Below, piece after piece: positions 33,451 to 44,850 of a DNA stretch of 64,000 nt. Both the position numbers and the translations under genes were made by a program. The notes beneath the pieces were generated by a model. That model ran no database searches. It was not told the origin of the DNA and saw only the letters and a program-made list of their open reading frames with translations. Numbering within the stretch: the first letter of the stretch is position 1; every line of letters begins with the position of its first letter. Source of the DNA: Silene latifolia (taxonomy: Eukaryota; Streptophyta; Magnoliopsida; Caryophyllales; Caryophyllaceae); contig NC_133538.1 of the NCBI RefSeq assembly GCF_048544455.1, forward strand, positions 456,829,311 to 456,893,310. Direction: 5' to 3'.

Positions 33451-34050
33451 TATACTATCGAATTATACTTTTCTAAAGTATAAATAATGTTTTAAAATAA
33501 AGCAATAAATCACTCTACTTCTTGTTGTACAATTTTAAATTGCAAATGTAAATATTGAGTTATAAAAGTCATATTTGAAACTTAGAATTGAATTATAAAA
33601 TTCATTAACAATTAGAGCAAATGATACATTATGTTTGGGTCAATTGGTAGAGGAGTTGTTGTAGTACAATATGTCCCTTCGTTAGTTTAATTAGAGTTAT
33701 CATTTTGTCTTGTTATTTAGATGATTTTAAAATGAATATTTTGACATATTTTTCATTTAGTAAGGATTGTTAATGAGTCAAACGGGTCCAAAAGAAAATT
33801 TTGACCCGTGCACGTTCAAGACGGTTTAGTTAAATTGTAAAATATTCAAATTTTTGACATTATCATATAAATATATAATGATTTAAAAGAATTGTTTAAA
33901 TAATCATTCATATTCACCCTACCTAAATGAACAATTAAAATAATTCAAAAATTACTATCATTCCCCTAAATTAGCCAATTAAAAAAAAAACATTATCATT
34001 ATTGTGCGATATACAATAATAGCCTATTTATGCAAGTACGATGCTATAAA
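33451..34050. other. AT-rich sequence, no gene
   Basis: No coding or structural signal is seen. GTAAT at 34051-34055 is the left copy of the copia target duplication. Confidence 0.6.
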
Positions 34051-34055
34051 GTAAT

Positions 34056-35046
34056 TGTTGGGGTTGGTGTCCTTAACAGTTAGTGCAAGGACTTATAAAC
34101 CTCTAAAAGGATCAAAGGGCATACTTTTGGTATTATTATCAGTTGATCCACGTTTATCAATAACGGTTGGCTTGCTAGATAAGTTTGACGTTATTGTCAT
34201 ACAGATGGCGGTGATCAACTGGTCCCTAAAAGTCACACCTATAGGATACGTTTGAGAGACGTGACATAAAGATGAAAATACAATCATGTAGATGCCAATT
34301 TTGACTAACCGGTTAGTCGAGTTATTTGACTAATATTTAGTCAAAATGTGATGTTGAGATATGTTATTTAATACGGATTAAATAATAATGGCTAAGACGC
34401 AATTAAACGTTAATTCGTAAAATTGAATATAAGCGTTTTATATTTAATTAAATGTATATTGAATATAATTATACAATATTGTCTTTGTCGGACATGTATT
34501 AATAATTCAACTAATCCGTGTTATTAGTTGATGTTTTAATATCCGATAACCGATGACAGTTTATAATATATACCGCGTCGTATACATTTTAGCCTCGGAC
34601 CACGAGTTGAACGTAAGGAGAAAACGGAAGCCCATTCCCTCCTTGATCCACTCGGCCAAACCGAGATTAGGAGAACAAAAGGAGAGCTCCTCCTCCTGTT
34701 TAACCTAATCATCATTTAGTGAAAAGAATTAGGGTTTTGGAGATTAAGTTTTCTCTGAAACTGAGATCTCACATCTCGAGAAAAACTCACATCAAGTTCT
34801 CCCAATATTGCAAGACAATCGGAGAACACGTTCTAGCACAAGGGCATTTCTCGGACGGTCTTGGGTGCAACAATTAGGAGGGAATCTCTGTTGATTTCTG
34901 TTCTTTACGCCGTGCATCAAAGGACCCGAGGTTGATTCTTTATCTTTATCGTTTCATTGTTGTATTTCGTTTATGACCATATTTCACATGTTAAATTTAC
35001 GTTATAGTCCTAAATTTAAAGGGTCTTATACGGATATTACCCCACA
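34056..35046 (+). repeat. 5' LTR of copia element
   Basis: 991 bp, TGTTGGGGTTGGTGTCC to ATTACCCCACA. Pairs with 41868-42856. Unlike the Athila and chromovirus LTRs here, it contains no palindrome cluster; the cluster is in the leader. Confidence 0.93.
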
Positions 35047-35048
35047 AG

Positions 35049-35060
35049 TGGTATCAGAGC
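35049..35060 (+). promoter_or_regulatory. Primer-binding site for initiator tRNA-Met
   Basis: TGGTATCAGAGC, 2 bp after the 5' LTR, is the standard copia primer site. Confidence 0.92.
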
Positions 35061-36986
35061 CAGGCCACGTAAATTTTCATTGTGATTTTTCATAAAACGA
35101 TTTTGAAACGGTAGTTTTTGTCTCAAATCATGCCTTGTATACACGGATGTTGCGTTTTTGTTGAAACCGTGACATGTTTTACACGGTTGATTCACTTTTT
35201 CCGTTTTGTTCTTTTACATATTGTTATTTTATACGGAGATTATAACAATATGTCAAGTTTTATCAAATTGTTAAATTGTTTTGATGCCGTTTTGATCTAA
35301 ATTGAAGTTGTTTTGTTTCGTCAAAACAGTTTTCACGAGGGTTTTGCATTTCCAGAAACTTTTGTACTCGATCGAGCAAGTTTTTAATCGATCGAGTGGT
35401 TTTTCTCTTGTTTTTACTCGATCGAGTCCTTGCCGCACTCGATCGACCACTTTCAAAACCACGATGCTCGATCGAGATGTCCTCGTACTCGATCGAAGCG
35501 ATTTCTTGATAAAAGTACTCGATCGACCACCAGTTTAGTCGATCGAGCACTTTCTGTTTGGTAATCCTCTCGATCGACTTGCGGTTGGTCGATCGAGCCC
35601 TTTGTTCCTCGATCGAGCACTTTTGTCCCTGGATCGAGGGATTTTTGTTCGGCACTTTGAAAATTTATTCTTTTTGTTTTAAATTTTCTTTTGGCCTTAA
35701 TATGTACTTTATACGGATATTGTACACTCGCTATGATTGTGAAACGGTTCACACACGTACCATTAAGTTATTTTAAAGCGTATTTAAAGTAACGGACTGT
35801 ATTAGATTAAAATTAAATTGATAGAAGCGGTTTTATCACATGAATTTTAATCATTAAAAGGTGGTTTGGATAAATTTCACATAATTACGGAATTATGTCA
35901 CGAATGAATTTGTTTTTAGTTGATGCATTTTATTGATCGTTTATTATGAATGTTTTTGAATGCTTTTTATTACGTATTTATTTATTTATTTATTTTTGCA
36001 AACAGTTGTAACTTAGTGTGGCCTTAGTAGAACGTGTTACCGTAATGATGGAACACGGTCTTGGTTGTATTTTGAGATCTCGTATCTCCGTTTTGGATTT
36101 TTCACTTGTAATTACAGCTTTTAATTAGAATGTAAATAGGTTTATATTTGTAATTTTAAATTGTAATTTTTGAGAAGACCAAAGATGAAGATCGGATGCT
36201 CACTCCCGCTACATGGATCAAGATGGAACATCAAGACAAGCTTGTCGGGTCCAACGGTGGATTCCAAAGTTGTTTTATGTTTTATTTTACTAGGATAGGC
36301 CACACTAGGAATTTTTATTTACGTATTGCATTCAATTTTTATTTTATCGTAACGATAGTATGCATCATTTTCCGCCTAAAACCAAACCACCTAATTATTA
36401 CATGAAAACTGACACATATAGAGGTCACGAGTTAGTTTTCTTTGACATTCTCATGTCACACGATCCATGCTAAGCCATCACCTAAATTAATTCATTCACG
36501 CAGACGCTAGTTATTCGTTCACTTAATATGAATTATAATTTAGTTGATGGGATCTTCCTCGTATAATCAAAAATTGAGAACGGTCTTTATAGGTCAAACT
36601 TCAATGAGTCCCTTCTTCGTCGGTAGGCATAATATGACCCCTTCTACGTCGGGTAAGTTGGAACCGATTGACCTATTTTATCTCAACACTATGGTCACTC
36701 GTGCGATCCTGTGATTATGGTGGACTATAGATAGGATTTACGTAAATCTATCGACCAAGAGTTCTTACGATAGAATTAGCTAAACAATTGGCTTATCGGT
36801 TTACGAAATTGAGTCTTGGGATCACTTGTATCATTCTTGAGGGAGATCAATTATGCAAGTGCGAGAGTCTACACGTTAAAACGAATTTTTAAATAGACTT
36901 AAATCACCTCGATGAGTTGCTTATTTCGTTTTGTTTTTCTTTCTTTTTCAAAGTGTAGATCACGAACTTTTAAACTCAGATATCAA
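35061..36986 (+). other. Long copia leader
   Basis: About 1.9 kb between primer site and gag with no coding similarity. It contains the palindrome cluster at 35367-35638. The short open frames crossing the cluster arise from the repeat. Confidence 0.75.
35367..35638. repeat. Palindrome cluster in copia leader, 12 copies
   Basis: CTCGATCGAG or one/two-base variants start at 35367, 35387, 35417, 35438, 35467, 35488, 35518, 35538, 35569, 35588, 35608 and 35629. Spacings are 20, 30, 21, 29, 21, 30, 20, 31, 19, 20, 21. Spacers are unrelated to one another and to those in the Athila clusters. Confidence 0.93.
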
Positions 36987-37806
36987 ATGGTCTGGTTCTA
37001 CGATAACCCAATGCCAAGTGCCACATTGGACCGTGAGTCCTGGCTTCGGATCTTCATGAATCGGATGAATCGAGTCTACTCGATCAAGAATGATGGATCA
37101 AACTTCGCGGATCGGGAGGCGGCATTACGGAATGCTGCTGGCGCCGACGGAAGCTCAAATATCTATTGGAGCCCATCCCGGCAAACCCAGGTCCCACGGC
37201 TAGAGCTGCTGAAATCACCAAGTTTAATGATTTATGTATGGAAGCGGGTGCGATTAAAAACGTACTCATTTTTGCAATGGAACCCAATTTGCTGAAACGC
37301 TTCATAGCCCATGGTGCGAACAAGATTTTCACCACGCTCACCAAGGAATTCTCGAAAGCACCGAGAATCGTGACCTATGAGCATACCACTCGCTTCTTTG
37401 ATGCGAGACTCGAAAGGGCCAACCAGTTAGCCCACACATTCTCGGATGATTGAGAATGTCGAAAAGTCGAGACCTTTGATTGTAAGATCAGCGAGAACAT
37501 TGTGATCGACCGCATACTTCACTCACTCCACGATGGTTATTCGCAATTTAGAGCGAATTACTATATGAATGATTTGAAGAAAACTCCCCATGAATCGCAC
37601 TCCTCCTCGTACGCACCGAGAAGGACATGAAGTTCGGTGGGAGCATGAAACAGGATGTTCTCGTTGTGACAAACAAGGGAAAGGGTAAGGGCAAAGCTCG
37701 GCAAACCTAGCGGAGGTAAGGCGAAGTTCAAGAAGTCGGGTTCGGGTAAGAGTGGATCGGTGAGTCGAGCACCTCATCTGGCGCGACAAAGAGCAAAACC
37801 GAAAAC
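36987..37806 (+). pseudogene. Copia gag, frameshifted
   Basis: Begins at an ATG (MVWFYDNPMPSATLDRESW) in one frame. It moves near 37160 to another frame (ANPGPTARAAEITKFNDLCM, then a GAIKNVLIFAMEPNLLKRF core, then KAPRIVTYEHTTRFFDARLE). It stops at 37451 and resumes as IDRILHSLHDGYSQFRANYY. These blocks are the UBN2-type gag of plant copia elements. At least two frame breaks prevent a complete capsid protein. Confidence 0.75.
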
Positions 37807-38980
37807 ATGGAATGCCATCACCGCCACAAGATCGGGCATTGGAGGCGTACATGTCCTGTTTATCATGAGGACATAAAAGCAGGTCGCGTTAAACCTGTTG
37901 GTATGTCTTCTTCTTCTTCTACTTTTATTCATGTGATTGAGATTAACCACGCAAGTTACGGAACTTGGGTACTTGATACTGGTTGTGGTTCTCATCTGTG
38001 TAATCATGTGCAGGGCCTCCGAAATCTCGAGCCTCTCGTAAAGGGTGAGGTTGACCTGCGTGTCGGGAATGGAGCAAGAGTGGCTGCCGTCTCGAAGGGA
38101 ACATATGTGATCCAGCTTCCTAGCGGATTTGAGTTATCATTATATGATTGCTATTATGTACCCAGTCTTTCCAAAAACATTATTTCTGTTTCTGCACTTG
38201 ACAAACTTGGTTTTTCATTTGTAATAGAGAATAATACTTGCATTTTCTCATTACACGATATGATTTATGGCAAGGCAGTCTCCATGAATGGAATTTATGT
38301 TTTAGATCAGACAACCGAAATATTACACGTAATGAATAAAAGGTTAAAGGTGGGTGACAAAGATCAGACGTATCTATGGCACTGCCGTATGGGACACATT
38401 AATGAGAAACGCGTAAAACAACTCATTAAACATGGAGCTATCTCGGCCTTTGATTTTCAATCATTTGGCACGTGTGAATCATGTCTCATCGGTAAGATGA
38501 CTCGAATTTCCTTCAAAGGTGTTGGAATGCGCGCTGTCGACCTATTAGGACTCATACACACGGATGTATGTGGACCTATGTCAATCACCGCACGAGAAGG
38601 CTATAGGTATTTCATCACTTTCACGGATGATTTAAGTAGATATGGATATGTCTACTTAATGAAGCACAAAAGTGAATCCTTTGAGAAATTCAAGGAATAC
38701 CCGAGAATAGGGTGCGAGAACCTATTAGGTAGGAAGATTAAAACACTGCGTTCGGATCGTGGTGGCGAGTATCTTTCTCACGAGTTTGATCAACACCTTA
38801 AAGACGTGGGATTGCCCTACGATTAACTCCACTGGAACACCTCAATTGAATGGTGTGTCCGAACGGAGAAATCGAACACTACTTGATATGGTTCGATCCA
38901 TGATGAGTCACACCGTGTTGCCGACTCATTGTGGGGTTATGCTCTTTGTCGCCGCTCTAATACTTAACAAGTCCGTCTAA
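37807..38980 (+). pseudogene. Copia zinc knuckle, protease and integrase, broken
   Basis: An open frame of 339 residues followed by a shifted one. Residues about 1-15 are a decayed knuckle (ECHHRHKIGHWRRTC, lacking the second Cys). Residues about 55-65 are the protease site WVLDTGCGSH. Residues about 190-230 are the GAG-pre-integrase domain (LWHCRMGHINEKRVKQL, then CESCLIGK). Residues about 248-339 are the integrase core: HTDVCGPM gives the first Asp, FTDDLSRYGYVY follows, and RSDRGGEY the second Asp. A stop at 38824 cuts the frame. The Glu-containing segment (GVSERRNRTLLDMVRSMM) lies in the next frame, so the catalytic triad is not in one protein. Confidence 0.85.
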
Positions 38981-40446
38981 AGTCATGACAAGACTCCATA
39001 TGAACTATGGAAAGGAACGGTCCCTAACTTGTCCTTTATACGGGTTTGGGGCTGCGAGGCTTATGTCAAGTGGAGACCTAAAGATAAGCTCGGCCCGCGA
39101 TCGGTCAAGACATACTTTATAGGTTATCCTAAAGGAACACTTGGTCATTACTTCTATTCGCCAACCGAACAACGTGTTTTTGTTGCGGCTAGTGCGACAT
39201 TCTTAGAGAAGGAATTTCTCGAGAATGCAAAGAGTGATAGAACCTTCGATCTGTCGGAGATTCCAGAACCAAATACCGAGCAACCATTGGAGGAACCTAT
39301 TCCTTCAATCCCGCATGTGAATATTCCCGAGGAACCTAGGAGGTCGGGAAGAGTCTCTATTCCTCCGGACAGATACATTGGTATGGTCGAAGAACATGAC
39401 ATAGATGACGTTCTACTCTTAACGAGTAGTGAACCCGCAACCTATAAAGGTGCCATGACTAGTTCCGACTCAAAGCTATGGCTTGAGGCCATGCAATCCG
39501 AGATGGACTCTATGTATGAGAACAACGTATGGGATCTTGTTGACTTACCCGCTAAGGTTCGTCCCCTTCAATGCAAATGGCTTTACAAGATAAAGCATTC
39601 TGAGGAAGGTCAACAAGATATCTATAAAGCACGACTAGTTGCTAAAGGTTTCACCCAAGTGCCAGGTTTGCACTACGATGAAATTTTTGCACCCGTAGTC
39701 ATGTTGCGTTCCATTCGGATTATCTTAGCGATCGCCGCGTTTCATGACTATGAAATTTGGCAAATGGATGTGAAAACCGCCTTCTTAAACGGCTTTTTGG
39801 AGGAAGAGTTGTACATGGTACAACCCGAAGGTTTCATCGATCCACAACATCCTAAGAAAGTATGCAAACTTAAGCGTTCCATTTATGGACTTAAGCAAGC
39901 ATCTCGGAGTTGGAATCATCGCTCCGACCAAGTGATTAAAGAAAATGGATTTACTCGATCGGTCGAGGAACCATGTTTATATATCAAGTCAAGTGGGAGC
40001 AAGATTGTTTTCCTAATATTGTATGTTGACGACATACTCCCGATTGGGAATGACATACCTCTCTTAACTTCGGTGAAAGTATGGTTGAAAAACCATTTCC
40101 AGATGAAAGATCCGGGAGAGGCGCAAAGAATTCTAGGCATCCGTATCTATCGAGATAGATCACGACGGATGCTATCTCTCGATCGGGAGTCATATATAGA
40201 CAAGATCCTAGAGAGATTCAACATGACTAACTCCAAGAAGGGTTTCTTCCTATGGCTCCGGGGGTGCATTTGAGCAAATCTCGGGCACCGGAGACACCGG
40301 AAGAGAAAGAGCGCATGACACGGATTCCTTATGCTTCGGCTATAGGATCAATCATGTATGCCATGATATGCACACGTCCAGGCGTGGCATATGCATTGAG
40401 TATGACAAGTCGATTCCAACGGATCCGGGTGAATCACATTGGTTAG
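38981..40446 (+). pseudogene. Copia reverse transcriptase, nearly full domain
   Basis: The main frame, 39029-40273 (414 residues), opens with the integrase C-terminal segment (WGCEAYVKWRPKDKLGPRS). An acidic linker follows. The RT domain starts at about residue 145 (SKLWLEAMQSEMDSMYENN) and contains CKWLYKIK, KARLVAKGFTQ, QMDVKTAFLNGFLEEELYM, YGLKQASRSW and the catalytic box LYVDDI (YVDD from residue 332). It shifts near 40255 into MAPGVHLSKS and the IPYASAIGSIMYAMICTRPG thumb/connection segment, then stops at 40444. RT copies the element RNA into DNA; the domain is recognisable but disconnected from its neighbours. Confidence 0.88.
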
Positions 40447-41001
40447 TTGTCAAGAACATTCTTAAGTACCTCCGGAGGACTAAAGATTGGGCATTGACTT
40501 ATGGAGGCGAACAAAAGCTATGCGCAACGAACCTGAGATGCTAGCTTCCAAACGGATCGAGATGACTCGAAATCTCGATCTGATTCGTTTTTACTCTTAA
40601 TGGCGCTGCAGATCACCGGAAGAGTTCAAACAAACTGTTACGACAGATTCTACGACGAGTCCGAGTACTATGCCGCGTCTGAAGCTACAAAGGAAGCGAT
40701 ATGGATGCGTCAATTCTTACATGGACTATCCGTAGTGCCTAGTTCGAATGACCCGATCACCATCTATTGCGACAATAGTGGTGCCATCTTTCAAGCTAAG
40801 GAGCCTAAGTCTAGCAACAAGTCTAGACATGTACAACGGAAAGCTCATCTAATCCGAGATTACGTGGAGCAAAAGGAAGTAGTGATAGACAAGATTGCTA
40901 CAGATGATAACATAGGAGATCCTCTCACTAAAGCATTACGACAAGATAAGCATGAAGGGCATGTTAATTCCATGGGAATTAAACGTGTTCCTAAGTTGTA
41001 G
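40447..41001 (+). pseudogene. Copia RNase H, separated by frame breaks
   Basis: After a short bridging segment (KNILKYLRRTKDW) in another frame, an open frame 40600-41001 carries the RNase H core: SEYYAASEATKEAIWMRQFL, ITIYCDNSGAI and NKSRHVQRKAHLIRDYVEQK. IGDPLTKAL follows, the usual C-terminal end of copia Pol. RNase H removes the RNA template. The first catalytic Asp region, normally about 70 residues upstream, is scrambled, so activity is unlikely. Confidence 0.85.
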
Positions 41002-41867
41002 TACTCTTTTATGGATTAGATTCATTCCCTTTTGTACTCTATACGACATCATCGTTTTGATATTTTATACATATTTTGTTTTTTCATGTGGAATTGTACG
41101 ACAATTTTTGAACACCACAAAGTGAATCGAACGAACATTATATTTTTTTCGGTCCTTAATTGCCCACATGAGCTGATAACTCGGCAATTATTTTGTGACG
41201 TTGGTTGATGGTGGGTTCAACGAGCCATAAGTCAACCTTGTTGACCGACCAATCACGAGAGGCGATTTATACGGATATCTCGTAGGACACAATTGTGACA
41301 TCGACGTGGAGTCCTAAATGTTTTATAACATTCGGTGGCCGGTCGTGGATAGGACTTCCATGGTGATCCTAAGAGTCGATTCTTTTGACTATAGACTGTC
41401 TCTTGAGACTAAGGCCGATTTTGGGTGACTTTGGTTTCTTTCTCACGGTCATCCGTAACAGGGGGCCAAGTAGATTTTTTCTGGTCATTTCATGCGTGTG
41501 CTTAGATCGGAAGGAGTCGAGTTGAAGGAAATATTCAGCCTTTATCGGTACTCGATATTTCTCGGGGCCACTCGAGGAGTCAGAATCGAAATGCATGGCC
41601 ATGCTCGGATACGGATTCGTTTTATCGGTTAAGTTACTCTCTAGTCAGGGAAACCACTCTAGATACAGATCGATTGTAAAAATACGACCTTTGCGGATCC
41701 GGATCTGCAAATTGTTTTACATTGAGTGGGAGAAATTTTAAATGAATATGAGAATCGGTTATCGCACATACACTTGTACGGACAAGTGGGAGTTTGTTGG
41801 AGCTTGTGTCCTCCAGTTAGTGCGGATAACGTCATTGCACATACACTTGTACGGACAAGTGGGAGCT
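41002..41867 (+). other. Copia 3' untranslated region with duplicated polypurine tract
   Basis: Non-coding. AAGTGGGAGCT at 41857-41867 abuts the 3' LTR and is the polypurine tract. A near copy, AAGTGGGAGTT (41784-41794), is followed by TGTTGGAGCTTGTGTCC, an LTR-start-like sequence of a different subtype. The two lie in a direct duplication of about 74 bp. Confidence 0.8.
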
Positions 41868-42856
41868 TGTTGGGGTTGGTGTCCTTAACAATTAGTGCAA
41901 GGACTTATAAACCTCTAAAAGGATCAAAGGGCATACTTTTGGTATTATTATCAGTTGATCCACGTTTATCAATAACGGTTGGCTTGCTAGATAAGTTTGA
42001 CGTTATTGTCATACAGATGGCGGTGATCAACTGGTCCCTAAAAGTCACACCTATAGGATACGTTTGAGAGACGTGACAGTATGAAAATACAGTCATGTAG
42101 ATGCCAATTTTGACTAACCGGTTAATTCGAGTTATTTGACTAATATTTAGTCAAAATGTGATGTTGAGATATGTTATTTAATACGGATTAAATAATAATG
42201 GCTAAGACGAATTAAACGGTTAATTCGTAAAATTGAATATAAGCGTTTTATATTTAATTAAATGTATATTGAATATAATTATACAATATTGTCTTTGTCG
42301 GACATGTATTAATAATTCAACTAATCCGTGTTATTAGTTGATGTTTTAATATCCGATAACCGATGACGATTTATAATATATACCGCGTCGTATACATTTT
42401 AGCCTCGGACCACGAGTTGAACGTAAGGAGAAAACGGAAGCCCATTCCCTCCTTGATCCACTCGGCCAAACCGAGATTAGGAGAACAAAAGGAGAGCTCC
42501 TCCTCCTGTTTAACCTAATCATCATTAGTGAAAAAGAATTAGGGTTTTGGAGATTAAGTTTTCTCTGAAACTGAGATCTCACATCTCGAGAAAAACTCAC
42601 ATCAAGTTCTCCCAATATTGCAAGACAATCGGAGAACACGTTCTAGCACAAGGGCATTTCTCGGACGGTCTTGGGTGCAACAATTAGGAGGGAATCTCTG
42701 TTGATTTCTGTTCTTTACGCCGTGCATCAAAGGACCCGAGGTTGATTCTTTATCTTTATCGTTTCATTGTTGTATTTCGTTTATGACCATATTTCACATG
42801 TTAAATTTACGTTATAGTCCTAAATTTAAAGGGTCTTATACGGATATTACCCCACA
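41868..42856 (+). repeat. 3' LTR of copia element
   Basis: 989 bp, TGTTGGGGTTGG to CCCCACA, followed by GTAAT (42857-42861). Confidence 0.93.
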
Positions 42857-42861
42857 GTAAT

Positions 42862-43133
42862 GACATATTTATGCAAGTGAGATGCTATTTGACCCGTTTT
42901 TAATTTTAATATGGATATATCTATCTTAAATTCTTATTTGTTATTGGTTGGTTTAATCATAAATTTATTCAGTTGTCTCACGTAAGGTGGATGTATCCGT
43001 CTTAATATTAAAATGGCAAGTATCATCCCACTTGTTTATATAAAATAAATATGTTAATTTTCGCTATTCATTCTGCTTCTGTTGTATTCAAATAACTTGA
43101 CTCGTACCATACAAATAGGAGCTATATATACTA
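42862..43133. other. Sequence right of the copia insertion
   Basis: AT-rich; no gene is seen. It would join 34055 if the copia element and one GTAAT were removed. Confidence 0.6.
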
Positions 43134-43406
43134 CTCCCTCCGTACCATACAAATGGTAACGTGGTAAAAAATGGGGTTTTAAGAAAAGAGGGTAAAAGAA
43201 GGGGTAAAGAGGGAAGAAAATAGGTGGGGTATGTAATTGTGGGTTTAATTGTGAGTTGGTAAGTGGGGTATGTAATGACATTTTATGTAAATATCAAATG
43301 GGTATAAGGATAATTTGGTAATGTTGTGGGTCAAATAAGGAATGTTATCATTGGTGTGGTACGGTCGTATTAGGTAAGTGTTACCATTGGTCTGGTACGG
43401 AGGGAC
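43134..43406. mobile_element. Stowaway-like MITE
   Basis: Begins CTCCCTCCGTACCATACAAA after TA (43132-43133) and ends TCTGGTACGGAGGGAC before TA. Same family as 33176-33448, opposite orientation. Confidence 0.85.
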
Positions 43407-44065
43407 TATTACGTTTCTACAATAAAAGAGGCTGTTTTCAATCAAAACATTCAATCACCAGCCAATTAAACAATTTGGATAAAAAATATCAGATTTTTAC
43501 CTTCACTTTTTGATTCAGAACGGCATGCATCAATTTCAACTTTGCTTTCCGCATTCAATTTCAACTTTGCTTTCCGCATCCTTCATGGCCATTGATTGAT
43601 CAACATCTTCACTTTGTTCCTCATCAACTGCACAAATCGTCTCATCCATCTCGATTATTTACCTACAAATATGTTTACTCTTCCTATTAGAGGTTTATGA
43701 TAAAAAAAATTTGCTTTTTGAAGCATTCATTTGTTGAAAGCAGTTGTTGAAAATCATGAAATTTGCAAAAAACCGATTCAAGCTGCTCCTACGTTTAATG
43801 CTCAAAAAGTGGGGAAGGGGTAACTGTTTTTATTTTTACGTATTTCTACTTCCTTTTACGTATTTCTACTTTCTATATACTCTAAGAAGGAATTTACAAA
43901 ATCTGTCAATTGGACTATTAACTCCTATTGGACCCGTCCTATGCTATAGAACGGTCCTATAAGCAAGTAGTTGTACTTCATATATAGGTAAGGCCATTAG
44001 ACTAGTTCTCAACAGCTCCAAGTCCATTGCCTACACTATTTTAAGCCGAAAAGTGGAAAACTATT
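43407..44065. other. Region upstream of the TED7-like gene
   Basis: Contains a short minus-strand frame (start about 43640) with a tandem duplication of about 24 bp (GCATTCAATTTCAACTTTGC at about 43531 and 43551), possibly the N-terminus of the FAR1-like remnant. The presumed TED7-like promoter and leader lie at 43900-44065. No clear TATA box was fixed. Confidence 0.45.
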
Positions 44066-44799
44066 ATGGCTCAGCCTCAAAATATCGAGTTCCCAAATTA
44101 CCCTTTTGCTCCACCTCATGCATACCCATCTCCCCCTCCCCCCTTCACCCAGCCACCCCTCCATCTGCTCACCCGCCGCCATTTCCAGTTCTGGGCCCGC
44201 GAAAGCCCTTGAACCCTCCTCCATCACCAACACCGACACCAAAACCACCTCCTCACCAGGCTCCTCCACCAACACCAAAGCCCTTGAGTCCTCCCTCACC
44301 TATCCCTAAACCACCTCCACATCCAATTTCTCCACCATCACCGTCCCTAAAACCACCGCCACCTCATCCATATCTACCACCACCGCCACCCCACGTGGTC
44401 CCTACTCCACCTCCTGCTCCAGGACACCATTCTACCGTCATTATTGTTGTTTTTGTGTCCCTTGAAGGCGTTTTCTTCCTAGCATTCCTCGCCACAGCTC
44501 TCTTTTGCTTCATGAAAAAGAGGAAAAGGAGAATGATCAAGGACTTCGACGACTTCAAGTTTGATGAAAGGGTGAATGTTCAGGAGGAAATTGTACGCGG
44601 CCCGCATGGAGAGCAAGCTGTGCTTGTGACATTTGAAGAGGATATTCATGCTCATGAGACCAAAATTAAGGATGAAATAGTAGGAGAAGCTTCTCATACA
44701 GGCTTGGCATACCATCATCCTCAATCCATTGATGTTGCATCATCTACTCTTAGCACCGGCCATCACCATGTTGAGAGCAGGGCTCCCGAAACTAAATAA
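44066..44799 (+). CDS. TED7: TED7-like membrane protein (apparent 1-nt frameshift)
   Basis: Type I-like topology: a Pro-rich outer region, one membrane span, a cytoplasmic tail. The C-terminal part lies in the frame open from 44053 to the stop at 44797. It has runs of PPP/PSP/KPPP (about residues 30-123 of that frame), a span TVIIVVFVSLEGVFFLAFL continuing ATALFCF (about 128-153), KKRKRR, then VQEEIVRGPHGEQAVLVTFE. These match TRACHEARY ELEMENT DIFFERENTIATION-RELATED 7, which acts with secondary-wall cellulose synthase in vessel cells. The best start is the ATG at 44066 (MAQPQNIEFPNYPFAPPHAY), but it is in another frame that stops at about 44210. A 1-nt change in the C-rich stretch 44135-44165 would explain this. 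It is either a disrupted allele or a sequencing error. No intron is seen. Confidence 0.75.
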
Positions 44800-44850
44800 A
44801 CTATGCTTATTTTACGCAGAGTGGCTTCCGCAGAGAGCAAATAATATATA

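Larger units (their letters stand above)
34056..42856 (+). mobile_element. Full-length Ty1/copia LTR retrotransposon
   Basis: An 8,801-bp element with two LTRs (991 and 989 bp) and the GTAAT target duplication (34051-34055, 42857-42861). It has a tRNA-Met primer site, long leader, gag, protease, integrase, RT and RNase H in copia order, and a polypurine tract. The LTRs differ at only about 1% by eye, yet the coding region has at least five frame breaks. Confidence 0.93.

Noticed and set aside
35367..35638. Regularly spaced short repeats resembling a CRISPR array
   Set aside because: Plant nuclear context, 10-bp palindromic repeats, variable repeat bases, spacers of 10-20 bp and no cas genes.
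34056..42856. Copia element as intact and autonomous
   Set aside because: Several frame breaks and a decayed zinc knuckle; the integrase triad is split between frames.
44106..44309. Alternative small proteins overlapping the TED7-like gene
   Set aside because: They are frame shadows of the Pro-rich coding region.
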